Shown: positions 47,714 through 57,518 of the stretch, piece after piece
Numbering within the stretch: position 1 is the first letter of the stretch
How the letters are laid out: the number at the start of each line of letters is the position of its first letter
The notes under the pieces: model-generated
Seen by the model: the letters and a program-made list of their open reading frames with translations, nothing else
Told to the model about the DNA's origin: nothing
Databases searched by the model: none
From: an uncultured Ferrovum sp.
Lineage (GTDB): Bacteria > Pseudomonadota > Gammaproteobacteria > Burkholderiales > Ferrovaceae
NCBI GenBank assembly: GCA_903867885.1
Contig: CAIPTD010000150.1
Coordinates: forward strand, 54,912-118,911
Reading direction: 5' to 3'
DNA: 64,000 bases
Position numbers and translations under genes: made by a program

Positions 47714-49249
47714 ATGAATTTGCTCCGCGCACTCGCTACGACCAGCAGCATGACATTACTTTCCAGAATCCTTGGCTATGTAAGAGATGCCATGATTGCT
47801 CATACATTCGGGGCCGGAGGCCTAACCGATGCATTTTTTGTGGCCTTTCGTTTGCCTAACTTACTGCGAAGGCTCTTTGCCGAGGGTGCCTTCTCACAAG
47901 CCTTTGTGCCCATCTTGGCCGAATACAAAACCCGCGCAGGCCATGATGCGACTCGAAATTTAGTAGATCACACCGCTACGGCGCTCTGTGTTGCTTTGTT
48001 TATCACTACATTATTAGGCGTCATTTTTGCCCCCCAGGTCATTTGGATATCGGCACCAGGATTTAGCTCGGATTCCTACAAGTTTTCCATCGCGGTCCAA
48101 TTGCTGCAGGTGACCTTTCCCTATATCTTGTTCATTTCACTGGTTTCTTTGGCAGCAGGGGTACTCAACACCTATCATCAGTTTTGGGTCCCGGCTTTCA
48201 CCCCCGTTCTGCTTAATCTCAGTTTTATTGCTTGCGCCTTACTGCTTGCACCTTGGCTCGACACGCCCATCATGGCTTTGGCCTGGGGGGCGTTTTTAGG
48301 TGGTGTGCTCCAGCTTTTATTCCAACTCCCTTTTTTAAAGCGAATCAATATGCTTCCCCGCTTACGTTGGGACCTTAGTGATCCGGGATTGAGACGCATT
48401 CTTGGTTTAATGGGGCCGGCCGTGGTGGGGGTATCAGTAGGGCAAGTTTCGTTGCTCATCAGCACCATGTTTGCCTCTTACCTTCCTTCGGGTAGTGTGT
48501 CTTGGCTGTTTTATGCAGATCGCTTGATGGAGTTCCCTACAGGACTATTAGGTGCTGCATTAGGAACCATACTTTTGCCCAGCCTAGTTAAACACCACAC
48601 AGATGGGGATCAGGAGCGTTATTCTTCTCTATTGGATTGGGGTTTACGGGTCACGCTTTTGCTGACGCTTCCTGCGGCCGTTGGCCTAGCCGTCTGCGCT
48701 GTCCCCCTCATCAGCACCTTATTTTTGCGCGGAGCGTTTGGTGCGCATGATCTCTGGCAAGTTCGTGAAGCCTTATTGGCTTACAGCTTGGGTCTCACCG
48801 GCCTGATCGCAGTCAAAATCTTAGCCCCAGCCTACTATGCCCGGCAGGACATGCGGACCCCTGTGCGCATTGCTATTTTCACGTTGGTAATCTGTCAAGT
48901 GATGAACGCATTTTTAATTGGCCCATTTGCGCATGCCGGTCTGGCTTTATCGACTGGCTTAGGAGCTTGCATCAACGCAGGATTATTACTTCGCGGACTC
49001 CTTCACCGCAAAATTTATTCCCCTCAAGCCGGATGGGGCATATTCATATTGAAACTTACGATTTCGCTTTGTGTTTTATCAAGCGTATTGTGGTGGTTGA
49101 GCCAAGACATCAACTTTTGGCTGAATGCGAGCAGCTGGCAACGCGTGCTTCGCATGATTCTGATTATGGTCGCCGCCTCCGTAAGCTACTTTGGTACTTT
49201 AGCTTTATTGGGTTTCCGCCTAAAAGACTTTAATCGCCGTGCGGCTTAA
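47714..49249 (+). CDS. murJ: Lipid II flippase MurJ
   Basis: MOP-superfamily transporter that moves lipid II across the inner membrane for peptidoglycan synthesis. The 511 residues form about fourteen helices and show the MurJ marks: SMTLLSRILGYVRDAMIAHTFG, DAFFVAFRLPNLLRRLFAEGAFSQAFVPI and YADRLMEFPTGLLGAALGTILLP. The rpsT/murJ divergence is conserved in betaproteobacteria. Confidence 0.97.
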   Translation: MNLLRALATTSSMTLLSRILGYVRDAMIAHTFGAGGLTDAFFVAFRLPNLLRRLFAEGAFSQAFVPILAEYKTRAGHDATRNLVDHTATALCVALFITTLLGVIFAPQVIWISAPGFSSDSYKFSIAVQLLQVTFPYILFISLVSLAAGVLNTYHQFWVPAFTPVLLNLSFIACALLLAPWLDTPIMALAWGAFLGGVLQLLFQLPFLKRINMLPRLRWDLSDPGLRRILGLMGPAVVGVSVGQVSLLISTMFASYLPSGSVSWLFYADRLMEFPTGLLGAALGTILLPSLVKHHTDGDQERYSSLLDWGLRVTLLLTLPAAVGLAVCAVPLISTLFLRGAFGAHDLWQVREALLAYSLGLTGLIAVKILAPAYYARQDMRTPVRIAIFTLVICQVMNAFLIGPFAHAGLALSTGLGACINAGLLLRGLLHRKIYSPQAGWGIFILKLTISLCVLSSVLWWLSQDINFWLNASSWQRVLRMILIMVAASVSYFGTLALLGFRLKDFNRRAA

Positions 49250-49345
49250 TTTGTTTTTTGAATAAGTTTATTTTATTTCTTGCTTTGGCTGTATATAGTA
49301 TGGTGCGTAGAATCGGCCTTCTTTAGTCACAACAGGCTTATCTGC

Positions 49346-50167
49346 GTGGAATTCTCTCTTATAAACTTTGAATACGCTGTATCTGGCCTGTTAGGCGGTT
49401 TCCTGGTTGGGCTTACGGGTGTGGGTGGTGGGTCCATTATGACCCCCTTACTCGTATTGGTATTTGGCATTGCCCCTTCTGCAGCAGTGGGCACTGATCT
49501 TTTATATGCTTCTATTACCAAAGCGAGTGGAGTTCCCATTCACGCCAAAAAGAGGCATGTGGACTGGGCGGTGGTAGGTTGGTTATCTCTTGGAAGCCTT
49601 CCTGCATCTGGATTGACCCTGCTGCTGCTCCAAAATATGCATACCAGCGTTGTTTTTGAAGCTTTTCTTAAGAAATCAGTTGGGGTTGCTTTAGTTGTTA
49701 CAGCCGCTGCCATTCTCTGGAAAGCCACCCGACGTGGGGTACTCAGTTTTACAGGTGGAGAAGAAGAAATCTCTGAACTTGCTGGCCCATCAATAAGCGC
49801 CTCCCTCAAGCAGCCCATCATATTTACCGTTATAACGGGGATAGTTTTGGGTTGCTTGGTCACGCTATCCTCAATTGGGGCTGGCGCAGTGGGTACGGTG
49901 GTATTGGTTTTTTTGTACCCTAGGTTTCCTATTACACGCATTGTGGGTACAGATATCGCTCATGCGGTTCCTTTAACCCTCATTGCTGGTTTGGGACACT
50001 TAAGCTTAGGCCACGTCAATTTCAGCTTGTTAATAAACCTGCTGATAGGATCCATTCCAGGAGTCTGGTTAGGATCTCATGCGAGCGCTGGTTTATCTGA
50101 ACGCTGGTCACGTCCTATATTGGCTATATTATTGTTGGTAATTGCCGCAAAAATGATTGGGGTCTAA
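49346..50167 (+). CDS. TauE/SafE family permease (sulfite exporter-like)
   Basis: About 273 residues with eight hydrophobic helices. The two repeats start with GLLGGFLVGLTGVGGGSIMTPLLVL and GCLVTLSSIGAGAVGTVVLVFLYP, the TauE/DUF81 signature. These proteins move small anions such as sulfite, sulfoacetate or formate; the substrate here is unknown. GTG 49346 is preferred over the TTG at 49280 because the extra residues are not conserved-looking, but the start is uncertain. Confidence 0.85.
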   Translation: MEFSLINFEYAVSGLLGGFLVGLTGVGGGSIMTPLLVLVFGIAPSAAVGTDLLYASITKASGVPIHAKKRHVDWAVVGWLSLGSLPASGLTLLLLQNMHTSVVFEAFLKKSVGVALVVTAAAILWKATRRGVLSFTGGEEEISELAGPSISASLKQPIIFTVITGIVLGCLVTLSSIGAGAVGTVVLVFLYPRFPITRIVGTDIAHAVPLTLIAGLGHLSLGHVNFSLLINLLIGSIPGVWLGSHASAGLSERWSRPILAILLLVIAAKMIGV

Positions 50168-50207
50168 GTCTCCGATCCAATTGTTAATAATCGAGACAAA
50201 GACTCGT

Positions 50208-51080
50208 ATGGGTTCAAAAATAACTGCCATAGTCGTATTGCTGATCACCTTGGGTATATTGGGAGGCGGGGGCTATTACATGATGCAATACCTTGCACAA
50301 CAGCCCAAAAAGATTAATTCTTACCAGGATATTGTGCTGGGAGATAGTAAAGACCAGGTATTCTATGCGTTAGGTAAACCCTCCAGGGTTTTAATGCCTA
50401 ACAAGGAGCAAGATGCTCCCGAAATGATCGTTGGGAAAGAGTCCCTAGAAAAAAACCCGGACCACGAGAAGGGCTATCACCATTGGCAGTATCTCGGCGC
50501 CAAAACAGTGACCGACGTTTTATTTGATCCTGAAAGCAAAAAAACAGTCACGATTGGATGCTCTAAGCTTTCAGCCCAACCGGCTTTTGTTTCTGAACCA
50601 CCTCCAGAGCTTACCCCGCCCCCAGCCAAAGGAAAAAAAGTTGCGATGGCACCACCCGTGCCTGTGGTCCCGCCACCCGCTCCCCCTCTTACTCCTGCTG
50701 AAGCAGCAAATGCTCCTGCGGCAGAACAGACGCCACCCCCTCCAGGTGTTTCGCCGGGCGGTTCACCACCTGCGGCAGATGCACCTGCTGGAGATGCACC
50801 CGCAGAGGGTGCCCCCCCCCCCGTCGATGGGGGCGCAGATGCCTGCACTATCAATGGCGTGAAGATTGGAGATACTGAAAAAGAAGTTTTTAAGCGCCTT
50901 GGTCGGCCCAAGAAAGAAGCTTATGACGGTATTTATAAGACCATCTCTTATCCAGGTTTTAACTTGTCGATCAAGATGGAAAAGCGGGTAGTGATTTATA
51001 TCATGGCAGTGAGAGAGGTTTTACCCAAATCACCCGAGCCCGCGGAAGGAGATGAGGGGAAGGCTGCCAAGGAAAAGTAA
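50208..51080 (+). CDS. Membrane-anchored protein with two BamE/SmpA-like lobes and a Pro/Ala linker
   Basis: The 290 residues have one N-terminal transmembrane helix (about 6-28), a first lobe (about 40-120) opening with IVLGDSKDQVFYALGKPSR, a long linker (about 125-212) made mostly of Pro, Ala and Gly, and a second lobe (about 213-270) opening with GVKIGDTEKEVFKRLGRPKKE. Both openings fit the pattern (I/V)-x-(L/I)-G-D/T-x4-V-x3-LG-x-P seen in SmpA/OmlA/BamE proteins. No lipobox is present. The function is unknown; an envelope role is an inference. The frame extends upstream to 50157, but ATG 50208 places the helix near the start. Confidence 0.75.
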   Translation: MGSKITAIVVLLITLGILGGGGYYMMQYLAQQPKKINSYQDIVLGDSKDQVFYALGKPSRVLMPNKEQDAPEMIVGKESLEKNPDHEKGYHHWQYLGAKTVTDVLFDPESKKTVTIGCSKLSAQPAFVSEPPPELTPPPAKGKKVAMAPPVPVVPPPAPPLTPAEAANAPAAEQTPPPPGVSPGGSPPAADAPAGDAPAEGAPPPVDGGADACTINGVKIGDTEKEVFKRLGRPKKEAYDGIYKTISYPGFNLSIKMEKRVVIYIMAVREVLPKSPEPAEGDEGKAAKEK

Positions 51081-51114
51081 ATTGAAAGGTTGCCTTGCGA
51101 ATTGGGCAGGACTT

Positions 51115-51951
51115 CTAATAATAATCCAGCGTTTCTTCATTCAACATAAAGCGCGTAAAACCCCAGTTCTCCACTGCCTCATGAGCAGGGTTTTCTAATG
51201 TAAAGAGCGCTTGAGGGTGATCTTGTATAGCTTTAGCAAGCCAAGACATTAAACCCGAGGGAGCCCACTTTTCTGAAGGCTCAAGCAAATCTTCCTGAAA
51301 GGCACGATGAAGAGACATATGCTCATCTCTTGAGCCGTGATTAGCATGAATATGAAAATGGATGCCAAACCCTCGGTCTTTTAGCTGCTTTGTAAAATCC
51401 AGCCATTCGTTCAGCTCATTGTTGGACCAAACACGAACATGACCTATATCAAGCGTAAATCCACTTAGTTCTTGAACGCCCAATTTATGCCACTCATCAA
51501 ATAATTCTTGGTGCCATGACAAAGGTTCTATGGTGTTCTCTAGATGTGGACGCAAACCCAAAGTATTCATACTTTCAAGACTTCGAACCCAACGAGGAGC
51601 AAGTTGCCTTGCAGAAGGCAAACTCTGAAGCTTTTCTACAAACGTCACCGAATGAACCACTGCACGAGAAATATTCATTGCTTGAGACACCTGTGCTTCA
51701 AGTTCCAATCTAGTGAACGCAGTTGGCTCACCTGCTTCTAACTCTGTTAGGCCAATGACCCTGTGATAGCTATGAAGAATTTTATTTTGCGACGGGAGTG
51801 CGGCTATCCGTTCAATTTGATCGAGTGGAAGTGCTGTGCCCTGATACAAGGCCACTTCCAGTCCACAAGTTGATAGATTATTTTCAGCTTGCCCAATCAG
51901 TGCTGAATTTAGCTCGTCAGGGTCACCTTGAAATAGTTTAACTGCGAGCAT
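51115..51951 (-). CDS. TIM-barrel protein, xylose-isomerase-like/AP-endonuclease-2-like
   Basis: The 278 residues have metal-binding features of the sugar-phosphate isomerase/epimerase superfamily: a Glu in PHLENT near 140, GFTLDIGHVRVW, FHIHANHGSRDEH with several His residues, and a late LFTLEN Glu. The order Glu, Asp/His, His, Glu suits a divalent-metal TIM barrel. The substrate and pathway are unknown. ATG 51951 is chosen. The neighbours (SemiSWEET, a sugar-type carrier, on the same strand) make a sugar-related role possible but unproven. Confidence 0.7.
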   Translation of the reverse strand: MLAVKLFQGDPDELNSALIGQAENNLSTCGLEVALYQGTALPLDQIERIAALPSQNKILHSYHRVIGLTELEAGEPTAFTRLELEAQVSQAMNISRAVVHSVTFVEKLQSLPSARQLAPRWVRSLESMNTLGLRPHLENTIEPLSWHQELFDEWHKLGVQELSGFTLDIGHVRVWSNNELNEWLDFTKQLKDRGFGIHFHIHANHGSRDEHMSLHRAFQEDLLEPSEKWAPSGLMSWLAKAIQDHPQALFTLENPAHEAVENWGFTRFMLNEETLDYY

Positions 51952-52034
51952 GACGTATCTTTCTGAGAATAACTGCAATTTAAAAGGTGAAGATTCATTT
52001 CTTGATGGATCTTTTTTAGAGGCGAACCATAGAA

Positions 52035-52313
52035 TTAACCATTAGGTGAGCCCATTGTGCTCTTTTTAAGTTTCAGATATAGGATGCTCATCGAGAGCGG
52101 AAGTGTCACAAGGTTTGAAAGGATAACGGGCAATGATTCGATCAGGATTCCGTAGATTAACCATAGCACTACCCCAAAGGTAAACGTGCCATACATTGTG
52201 AGCGAAACACCCGATACATCACGTGTGCGCCATGAGTGAACTGCCTGAGGAAAAAACGCCATCGTGGTAAGGCAGGCAGCTACTAATCCTAAAATTTCAG
52301 TTGAAGTCATCAA
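52035..52313 (-). CDS. SemiSWEET family transporter
   Basis: A three-helix protein of 92 residues matching bacterial SemiSWEETs, which dimerise to form a sugar pore. The marks are LGLVAACLTTMAFFPQAVHSWRTRD (with the PQ motif) and the final helix VILSNLVTLPLSMSILYLKL. The transported compound is unknown. It may be transcribed alone or with the TIM-barrel gene 84 bases downstream. Confidence 0.92.
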   Translation of the reverse strand: MMTSTEILGLVAACLTTMAFFPQAVHSWRTRDVSGVSLTMYGTFTFGVVLWLIYGILIESLPVILSNLVTLPLSMSILYLKLKKSTMGSPNG

Positions 52314-52363
52314 AATTGAGAGGTTTTTAGGCTTAAAGAGGCGATAAGATAACTATCATGTAA

Positions 52364-52522
52364 GATTTTATCGCACCAATTTCATCTGGCGCTATCAAGA
52401 CTAGGACGATTTTTTTCTTATTACCTCATCACGAAGTTGCCACTCATTTTGCCAAAATTGTTGCTTTTATCGAGGCGTATTTTGGAATCAAGGATAGTGA
52501 TTGGACGGTTATAGCAGAGTGA
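52364..52522 (+). pseudogene. Possible decayed gene fragment beside tRNA-Thr
   Basis: A 52-codon open stretch ending in TGA, without any ATG, GTG or TTG in frame. It encodes a protein-like sequence ending FAKIVAFIEAYFGIKDSDW. It could be the C-terminal remnant of a lost gene next to the 3' end of the tRNA, a common integration point. An open stretch of this size can also arise by chance. No family is recognised; this covers the otherwise empty 52314-52527 interval. Confidence 0.25.
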
Positions 52523-52527
52523 TCATT

Positions 52528-52603
<76 letters not shown>

Positions 52604-52691
52604 ATCTGGCGGGTGCAAATATGAATTACTGGTAACATTTTATGGACTTGCCACCCAATCAGGACCTGAATTATATACGGAAAACGCGATA

Positions 52692-53150
52692 TTAATGCCG
52701 GCGGATGCGGACTATGACTTCGATGTCTTCGCATACTAAGCCTGGGGGTAATGGTGGTAAACCCGTAACCTGGAGGGAATCGGCTGGAATATCATATAGC
52801 TCTGAATGCTCCACATCAAAATAGTGATGATGCGGGCCGATATTAGAATCGAAGAAGACGCGCTGAGGGTCCACTACCACTTCACGAATGAGTCCGTGAT
52901 CGGCAAACAGCCTAAGGGTGTTGTAGACCGTTGCGCGTGAAGGAACAAAACCAGCGCCTTTAGCTAAACGCGCTTGCAATTGATCGGCAGATAAATGCTG
53001 GTGCTTCTCCAACAAAACTTGAGCAATCTCTATCCTCTGACGGGTAGGGACGATGCCCTTTTCACGCAGTAATGCGTCAATTGACGGTCCGGCAGTTATT
53101 GCGCGTTCATGCGTATTGTTAACATCAGCATTGTCAATTTTGGTAATCAT
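52692..53150 (-). CDS. Fur-superfamily regulator, Irr-like
   Basis: The 152 residues have a winged-helix domain (about 25-100, recognition helix in SRATVYNTLRLF) and a short dimerisation domain with a His cluster HHHYFDVEHSELYDI (His107-109). There is only one Cys (residue 140), so the CxxC structural-zinc pairs of typical Fur, Zur and PerR are absent. The HHH segment and lack of Cys pairs resemble Irr-type regulators, which respond to heme. Target genes are unknown. It is downstream of ispH on the same strand, 75 bases away, and upstream of tRNA-Thr. Confidence 0.85.
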   Translation of the reverse strand: MITKIDNADVNNTHERAITAGPSIDALLREKGIVPTRQRIEIAQVLLEKHQHLSADQLQARLAKGAGFVPSRATVYNTLRLFADHGLIREVVVDPQRVFFDSNIGPHHHYFDVEHSELYDIPADSLQVTGLPPLPPGLVCEDIEVIVRIRRH

Positions 53151-53225
53151 TTGAGTATTAGTATCGCAAAATCAGTCTCTTGGCAACTTTTATACATTAA
53201 ATCTATAAGGCTTAATGCTCAAAAT

Positions 53226-54179
53226 CTATTCCATTTTTTGAATCAAACCTCTGGGAAGAGGAAAGGAGACATGCTCTGCAATGCCATCCAGCTCTTGGAT
53301 ATTTACGGCGCCGAGCTCGTTAAGGCGCCGAATCACATCTTGAACTAAGATTTCTGGCGCGGAGGCCCCGGCAGTTACGCCAATCTTGGTGGCACCTTCA
53401 AGCCATTCAGCTTGAAGTTCATTGGCACGATCTAGCATATAAGCACGCGCGCCATTCTGCTCGGCGACTTCACGCAAACGATTACTGTTGGAACTGGTTT
53501 GTGATCCCACCACGATCACAACGTCACTGCGGTTTGCCAATTTCTTCACCGCATCTTGACGGTTTTGAGTGGCATAACAAATGTCATCTGTACGAGGGCC
53601 GGTGATGGATGGAAATCGGGCTCTCAGCGCTTCCACTACTCTACTAGCGTCATCTACCGATAAGGTGGTTTGGGTCACAAACGCCAAAGTTTCGGGATTA
53701 GTCACTTGCAAATTTGCAACATCATCCTCAGTCTCAACCAAATACATTCCTTCGCTACCTTGGCCCATCGTACCTTCAACTTCAGGGTGACCTGCGTGGC
53801 CTATCATCACAATTTCGCGACCTTGTTTACGTAAACGCACTACCTCAGTGTGAACCTTAGTCACCAAAGGACAAGTCGCATCAAATATATTTAACCCTCG
53901 TGCTTGTGCATCAGCCCGAACTGACTGAGAAACACCGTGAGCACTAAATACCACTGTAGCTCCAAATGGAACCTCATCCAGCTCCTCAACAAATACCGCA
54001 CCCTTAGTTCTCAAGTCTTCTACAACGTATTTGTTGTGAACGACTTCGTGGCGCACATAGATGGGCGCACCTTTTAATTCAATGGCACGCTCTACAATTT
54101 CAATCGCTCGATCTACCCCGGCACAAAAACCTCTGGGATTAGCCAGTTCAACTTGAATCGGAAAACTTTTTTGAGTCAT
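53226..54179 (-). CDS. ispH: 4-hydroxy-3-methylbut-2-enyl diphosphate reductase
   Basis: Iron-sulfur enzyme giving isopentenyl and dimethylallyl diphosphate, the final MEP step. The 317 residues include [17 protein letters not shown] with the first cluster Cys, the further cluster Cys residues in [13 protein letters not shown] and [15 protein letters not shown], and [10 protein letters not shown]. It starts with ATGA overlapping lspA by 4 bases. It partners dxs at 28412. Confidence 0.97.
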   Translation of the reverse strand: MTQKSFPIQVELANPRGFCAGVDRAIEIVERAIELKGAPIYVRHEVVHNKYVVEDLRTKGAVFVEELDEVPFGATVVFSAHGVSQSVRADAQARGLNIFDATCPLVTKVHTEVVRLRKQGREIVMIGHAGHPEVEGTMGQGSEGMYLVETEDDVANLQVTNPETLAFVTQTTLSVDDASRVVEALRARFPSITGPRTDDICYATQNRQDAVKKLANRSDVVIVVGSQTSSNSNRLREVAEQNGARAYMLDRANELQAEWLEGATKIGVTAGASAPEILVQDVIRRLNELGAVNIQELDGIAEHVSFPLPRGLIQKME

Positions 54180-54676
54180 TCACTCACCCCTGCAGGCTGC
54201 AGACTAACGATCACCAAAAGTAAGGCGCCTAAGGTAATCGCTGAATCTGCAATGTTGAAAGCGGGCCAGTAATATACATCGGCCCAATGCCATTGAATAA
54301 AGTCTACCACTGCTCCAATCCTGATCCGATCAATCAGGTTTCCCATCGCTCCGCCGAGAATCAGGGCAAGACCTATCGAAGCCAGCGGGCGCTGAACCTG
54401 TGAGCGCAAAGAAGCAATAATCAAAATTGCCGCAATAATAGCCAACACACTAAATAAAATTCGTGGCAGTTCACTGTCATCTGCAAGAAGACTGAAGGCC
54501 GCACCTCGGTTGTAGGCCAGAACCAAATTAAACCAACTCGATAAAACGACCAATGGTGGATGTTGCTCGAAGTATTGCACAATTGAAATTTTGCTTAATT
54601 GGTCCAACACCATCACCAATAAGCTCAACCATAGCCACTTCAACCAATCTGTTTTAGTGTCAGCTCCATCAAGCAT
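54176..54676 (-). CDS. lspA: Lipoprotein signal peptidase
   Basis: Aspartyl protease in the inner membrane that cleaves diacylglyceryl-modified prolipoproteins. The 166 residues have four helices and the catalytic Asp boxes [16 protein letters not shown] and FNIADSAI. It overlaps ileS by 8 bases and ispH by 4 bases, the conserved ileS-lspA-ispH order. Confidence 0.97.
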   Translation of the reverse strand: MLDGADTKTDWLKWLWLSLLVMVLDQLSKISIVQYFEQHPPLVVLSSWFNLVLAYNRGAAFSLLADDSELPRILFSVLAIIAAILIIASLRSQVQRPLASIGLALILGGAMGNLIDRIRIGAVVDFIQWHWADVYYWPAFNIADSAITLGALLLVIVSLQPAGVSE

Positions 54677-57479
54677 GATGCCTTACCTCGCCGTGTCCAT
54701 GCAGATTGCTATCGCATCGCCCACATAAAGTGGGGTACTCACAATTCTGCCCCACATCTGAGCGAAGATGCCAGCATCTCTCGCATTTCTGAGCCTGAAT
54801 GGGCTCCACCAGCAAGCGTACTCCTTCCTCACTGGTGCTGACAGCATGCTCAGGCCCTTCTCCCGCTTCAACGCTTGCAAAAGAAGTAATAAACACAAAG
54901 CGCAAATCATCTTCAAAAGCTTTTAAGAAGGCAAAAGATTCAGGGTCAGCATATAGATACACTCCCCCTTCTAATGAGGAGCCAATTCTGCCTTCAGCAC
55001 GAAGAAGCTCAAGGTGTTTTTGTACACTTCCGCGCAATGCACGTAAGCGATTCCAGCGCTCCACAAGGGACTCAGGCTCACAAATGGCAGGCAGACTATG
55101 CCAAGTGTTAAAGAAAACAGACTCGCTTTCAGTTTGCAGCAAGGCCCAGATTTCCTCGGCGGTAAAGCTTAATACTGGAGCCAGTAATCTTACCAAGCTA
55201 TGCGCAATATGCCAGATTGCCGACTGCGCAGCACGACGTGGCAAACCCTTGCCAGGCGTAGTGTAGAGACGATCTTTTAGAATATCTAAATAGAAGCCAC
55301 CGAGTTCTTCTGAACAGAAATTTTGCAATTTCTGAACCACTACATGGAATTCATTACGTTGGTAATCCTCTTCAATCGCAATCTGCAATGAACGCGTGAG
55401 TTCAATTGCGTAGCGATCAATTTCGAGCCACTCTTCAGGAGGAACAGCATCTTGTGAGGGATCAAAATCAGCAAGGTTGGCCAAAAGGAAGCGCAGGGTA
55501 TTTCTTAATCGACGGTAAGACTCCACCACTCGCTTCAAAATTTCATCCGACAAATTCAGTTCGCCTGAGTAATCCGTTGCTGCCACCCATAAGCGCAATA
55601 CATCTGCGCCCAAGCTATCCACCACCTTTTGAGGAAAAACCACATTCCCCAAAGATTTACTCATCTTGCGGCCTTTACCATCCACCACAAAACCATGTGT
55701 TAAAAGCGCTGTGTAAGGAGGTCGGCCATCAATCGCGCAACCCGTTAACAACGAAGATTGAAACCAACCGCGATGTTGATCGGAACCTTCAAGATACAGA
55801 TCAGCAGGCTTCTGTAATCCTTCTCGGCGAGCAAGAACACTTTCGTGCGTGGTGCCCGAATCAAACCAGACATCTAGGGTATCTGGTAACTTGCGATAGT
55901 TCGATGCCTCGGCACCCATTAACTCTGAAGGCTCTAAATCAAACCAAGCCTCAATTCCGCGTTGCTCAATACGTTGAGCCACTTCTTCAAGTAATTGGGA
56001 TGTACGCGGATGCAAGGCCCCTGTTTCTCGATGTACGAACAATGCCATGGGCACACCCCAAGAGCGCTGGCGTGACACGCACCAATCGGGACGGTTTTCG
56101 ATCATAGCGGACAAGCGAGCACGACCCCAATCAGGGTAGAACTTTGTAGCAGCAACGCCCGCTCTAGCAAGTTCTCGCAAACTAGACTGACCTTCTACTG
56201 GAGGCCGATCCATGGCGATAAACCACTGATGCGTGGCGCGATAAATGATTGGAGTTTTATGGCGCCAGCAATGGGGATAGCTATGGTTCAGTGGTGCCTC
56301 ATGAATGAGATGCATACCTTCGCGCAATATCTCTAGCACACGGGCATTGCCCTTCCAAACATGCAAGCCCCCCACCATTGCTTGAGAGGGACGAAACAAA
56401 CCGTCGTCCATCACTGGATTATCCACAGCTAATCCATAACGCTGCCCGACCACATAGTCATCTACGCCGTGAGCAGGAGCGGTGTGAACGAAGCCCGTTC
56501 CTGCTTCGGTGGTCACATGAGTACCCAGAATCAGCGGAACAATCTTGTCGGCATAAAATGGATGCTGGAGCTTTAGGTACTCGAGCTGCTGTCCTTGGGC
56601 TTCTCCCAAAACTTTGACATCGGTGAGGCCCCAACGCACGGTACAACTCTCAAGAAGATCGGCCGCTAGAATCAACAAGCCTTTGCTGGACTCGATGAGT
56701 ACGTAATTAAATTCAGGATGAGCAGACACCGCTTCGTTAGCCGGGAGCGTCCAGGGCGTTGTGGTCCAAATGACCACAGAGGGCAATTCAGTACTTGCTT
56801 TCAGCGCTGGATAAACAGCTTGTAGTGCCTCTAAATCTTTAATCTGAAACGCCACATCAATCGCGGTTGAATTGCGGTCTTCGTATTCCACCTCTGCCTC
56901 TGCCAAAGCGGAGTGACAATCCAAGCACCAGTTCACGGGCTTCTGACCTTGCACCAACCAACCACGATCAAGGATTTTTCCAAGAGAGCGAACAATGTCT
57001 GCCTCGGTTTTAAAATCCATGGTGCGATAGGGATGATCCCAATCGCCTAGAATCCCTAGTCGCACAAAATCCTGGCGCTGTCGCTCAATCTGCGTTGCCG
57101 CAAATTCACGACATTTTTGGCGAAACTCATTGGGTGGCAAGCCTTTACCGTGGGCTTTCTCTACTGCGTGTTCTATGGGTAGCCCATGGCAATCCCAACC
57201 AGGCACGTAAGGGGCATCAAAGCCTGCCAAGGTGCGACTTTTAAGAATAATATCTTTCAAGACTTTATTCACTGCATGACCAATGTGGATATCCCCATTC
57301 GCATAGGGGGGCCCGTCATGCAATATGAATAGGGGGCGGCCTTTGCAATGTTCACGCAGTTTTTGATAACGCTGATTGGCCTGCCAATCCGCCAACCAAT
57401 TAGGCTCACGTTTTGCAAGATCCGCACGCATGGGAAACGGCGTATCCGGAAGGTTCAGGGTATTTTTATAATCACTCAT
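54669..57479 (-). CDS. ileS: Isoleucyl-tRNA synthetase
   Basis: Class I synthetase of 936 residues. It shows the HIGH-type motif [16 protein letters not shown], the CP1 editing domain with [10 protein letters not shown], the KMSKS motif [10 protein letters not shown] and a C-terminal zinc site (CERCWHLR and CGRC). It is the first gene of ileS-lspA-ispH, 39 bases after ribF. Long open frames exist on the opposite strand but are shadows. Confidence 0.98.
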   Translation of the reverse strand: MSDYKNTLNLPDTPFPMRADLAKREPNWLADWQANQRYQKLREHCKGRPLFILHDGPPYANGDIHIGHAVNKVLKDIILKSRTLAGFDAPYVPGWDCHGLPIEHAVEKAHGKGLPPNEFRQKCREFAATQIERQRQDFVRLGILGDWDHPYRTMDFKTEADIVRSLGKILDRGWLVQGQKPVNWCLDCHSALAEAEVEYEDRNSTAIDVAFQIKDLEALQAVYPALKASTELPSVVIWTTTPWTLPANEAVSAHPEFNYVLIESSKGLLILAADLLESCTVRWGLTDVKVLGEAQGQQLEYLKLQHPFYADKIVPLILGTHVTTEAGTGFVHTAPAHGVDDYVVGQRYGLAVDNPVMDDGLFRPSQAMVGGLHVWKGNARVLEILREGMHLIHEAPLNHSYPHCWRHKTPIIYRATHQWFIAMDRPPVEGQSSLRELARAGVAATKFYPDWGRARLSAMIENRPDWCVSRQRSWGVPMALFVHRETGALHPRTSQLLEEVAQRIEQRGIEAWFDLEPSELMGAEASNYRKLPDTLDVWFDSGTTHESVLARREGLQKPADLYLEGSDQHRGWFQSSLLTGCAIDGRPPYTALLTHGFVVDGKGRKMSKSLGNVVFPQKVVDSLGADVLRLWVAATDYSGELNLSDEILKRVVESYRRLRNTLRFLLANLADFDPSQDAVPPEEWLEIDRYAIELTRSLQIAIEEDYQRNEFHVVVQKLQNFCSEELGGFYLDILKDRLYTTPGKGLPRRAAQSAIWHIAHSLVRLLAPVLSFTAEEIWALLQTESESVFFNTWHSLPAICEPESLVERWNRLRALRGSVQKHLELLRAEGRIGSSLEGGVYLYADPESFAFLKAFEDDLRFVFITSFASVEAGEGPEHAVSTSEEGVRLLVEPIQAQKCERCWHLRSDVGQNCEYPTLCGRCDSNLHGHGEVRHHA

Positions 57480-57518
57480 AATTTTAGCTTTATCATCTTT
57501 CGCTTAGGCATTTGCAGC

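Noticed and set aside
50741..50830. Tandem repeat or mobile element in the GC-rich segment of the BamE-like gene
   Set aside because: Short imperfect repeats come from Pro/Ala/Gly codons; no exact units, inverted ends or target duplications are seen.
50477..50911. 144-codon Gly/Ala-rich minus-strand frame
   Set aside because: It is the complement of the Pro/Ala linker of the BamE-like protein; the repeat-like composition explains the open frame.
55406..56107. 233-codon open frame on the plus strand opposite ileS
   Set aside because: Lies wholly inside the certain ileS gene in antisense; composition is low in hydrophobic cores, with no motif or ribosome site. It is a codon-phase shadow.
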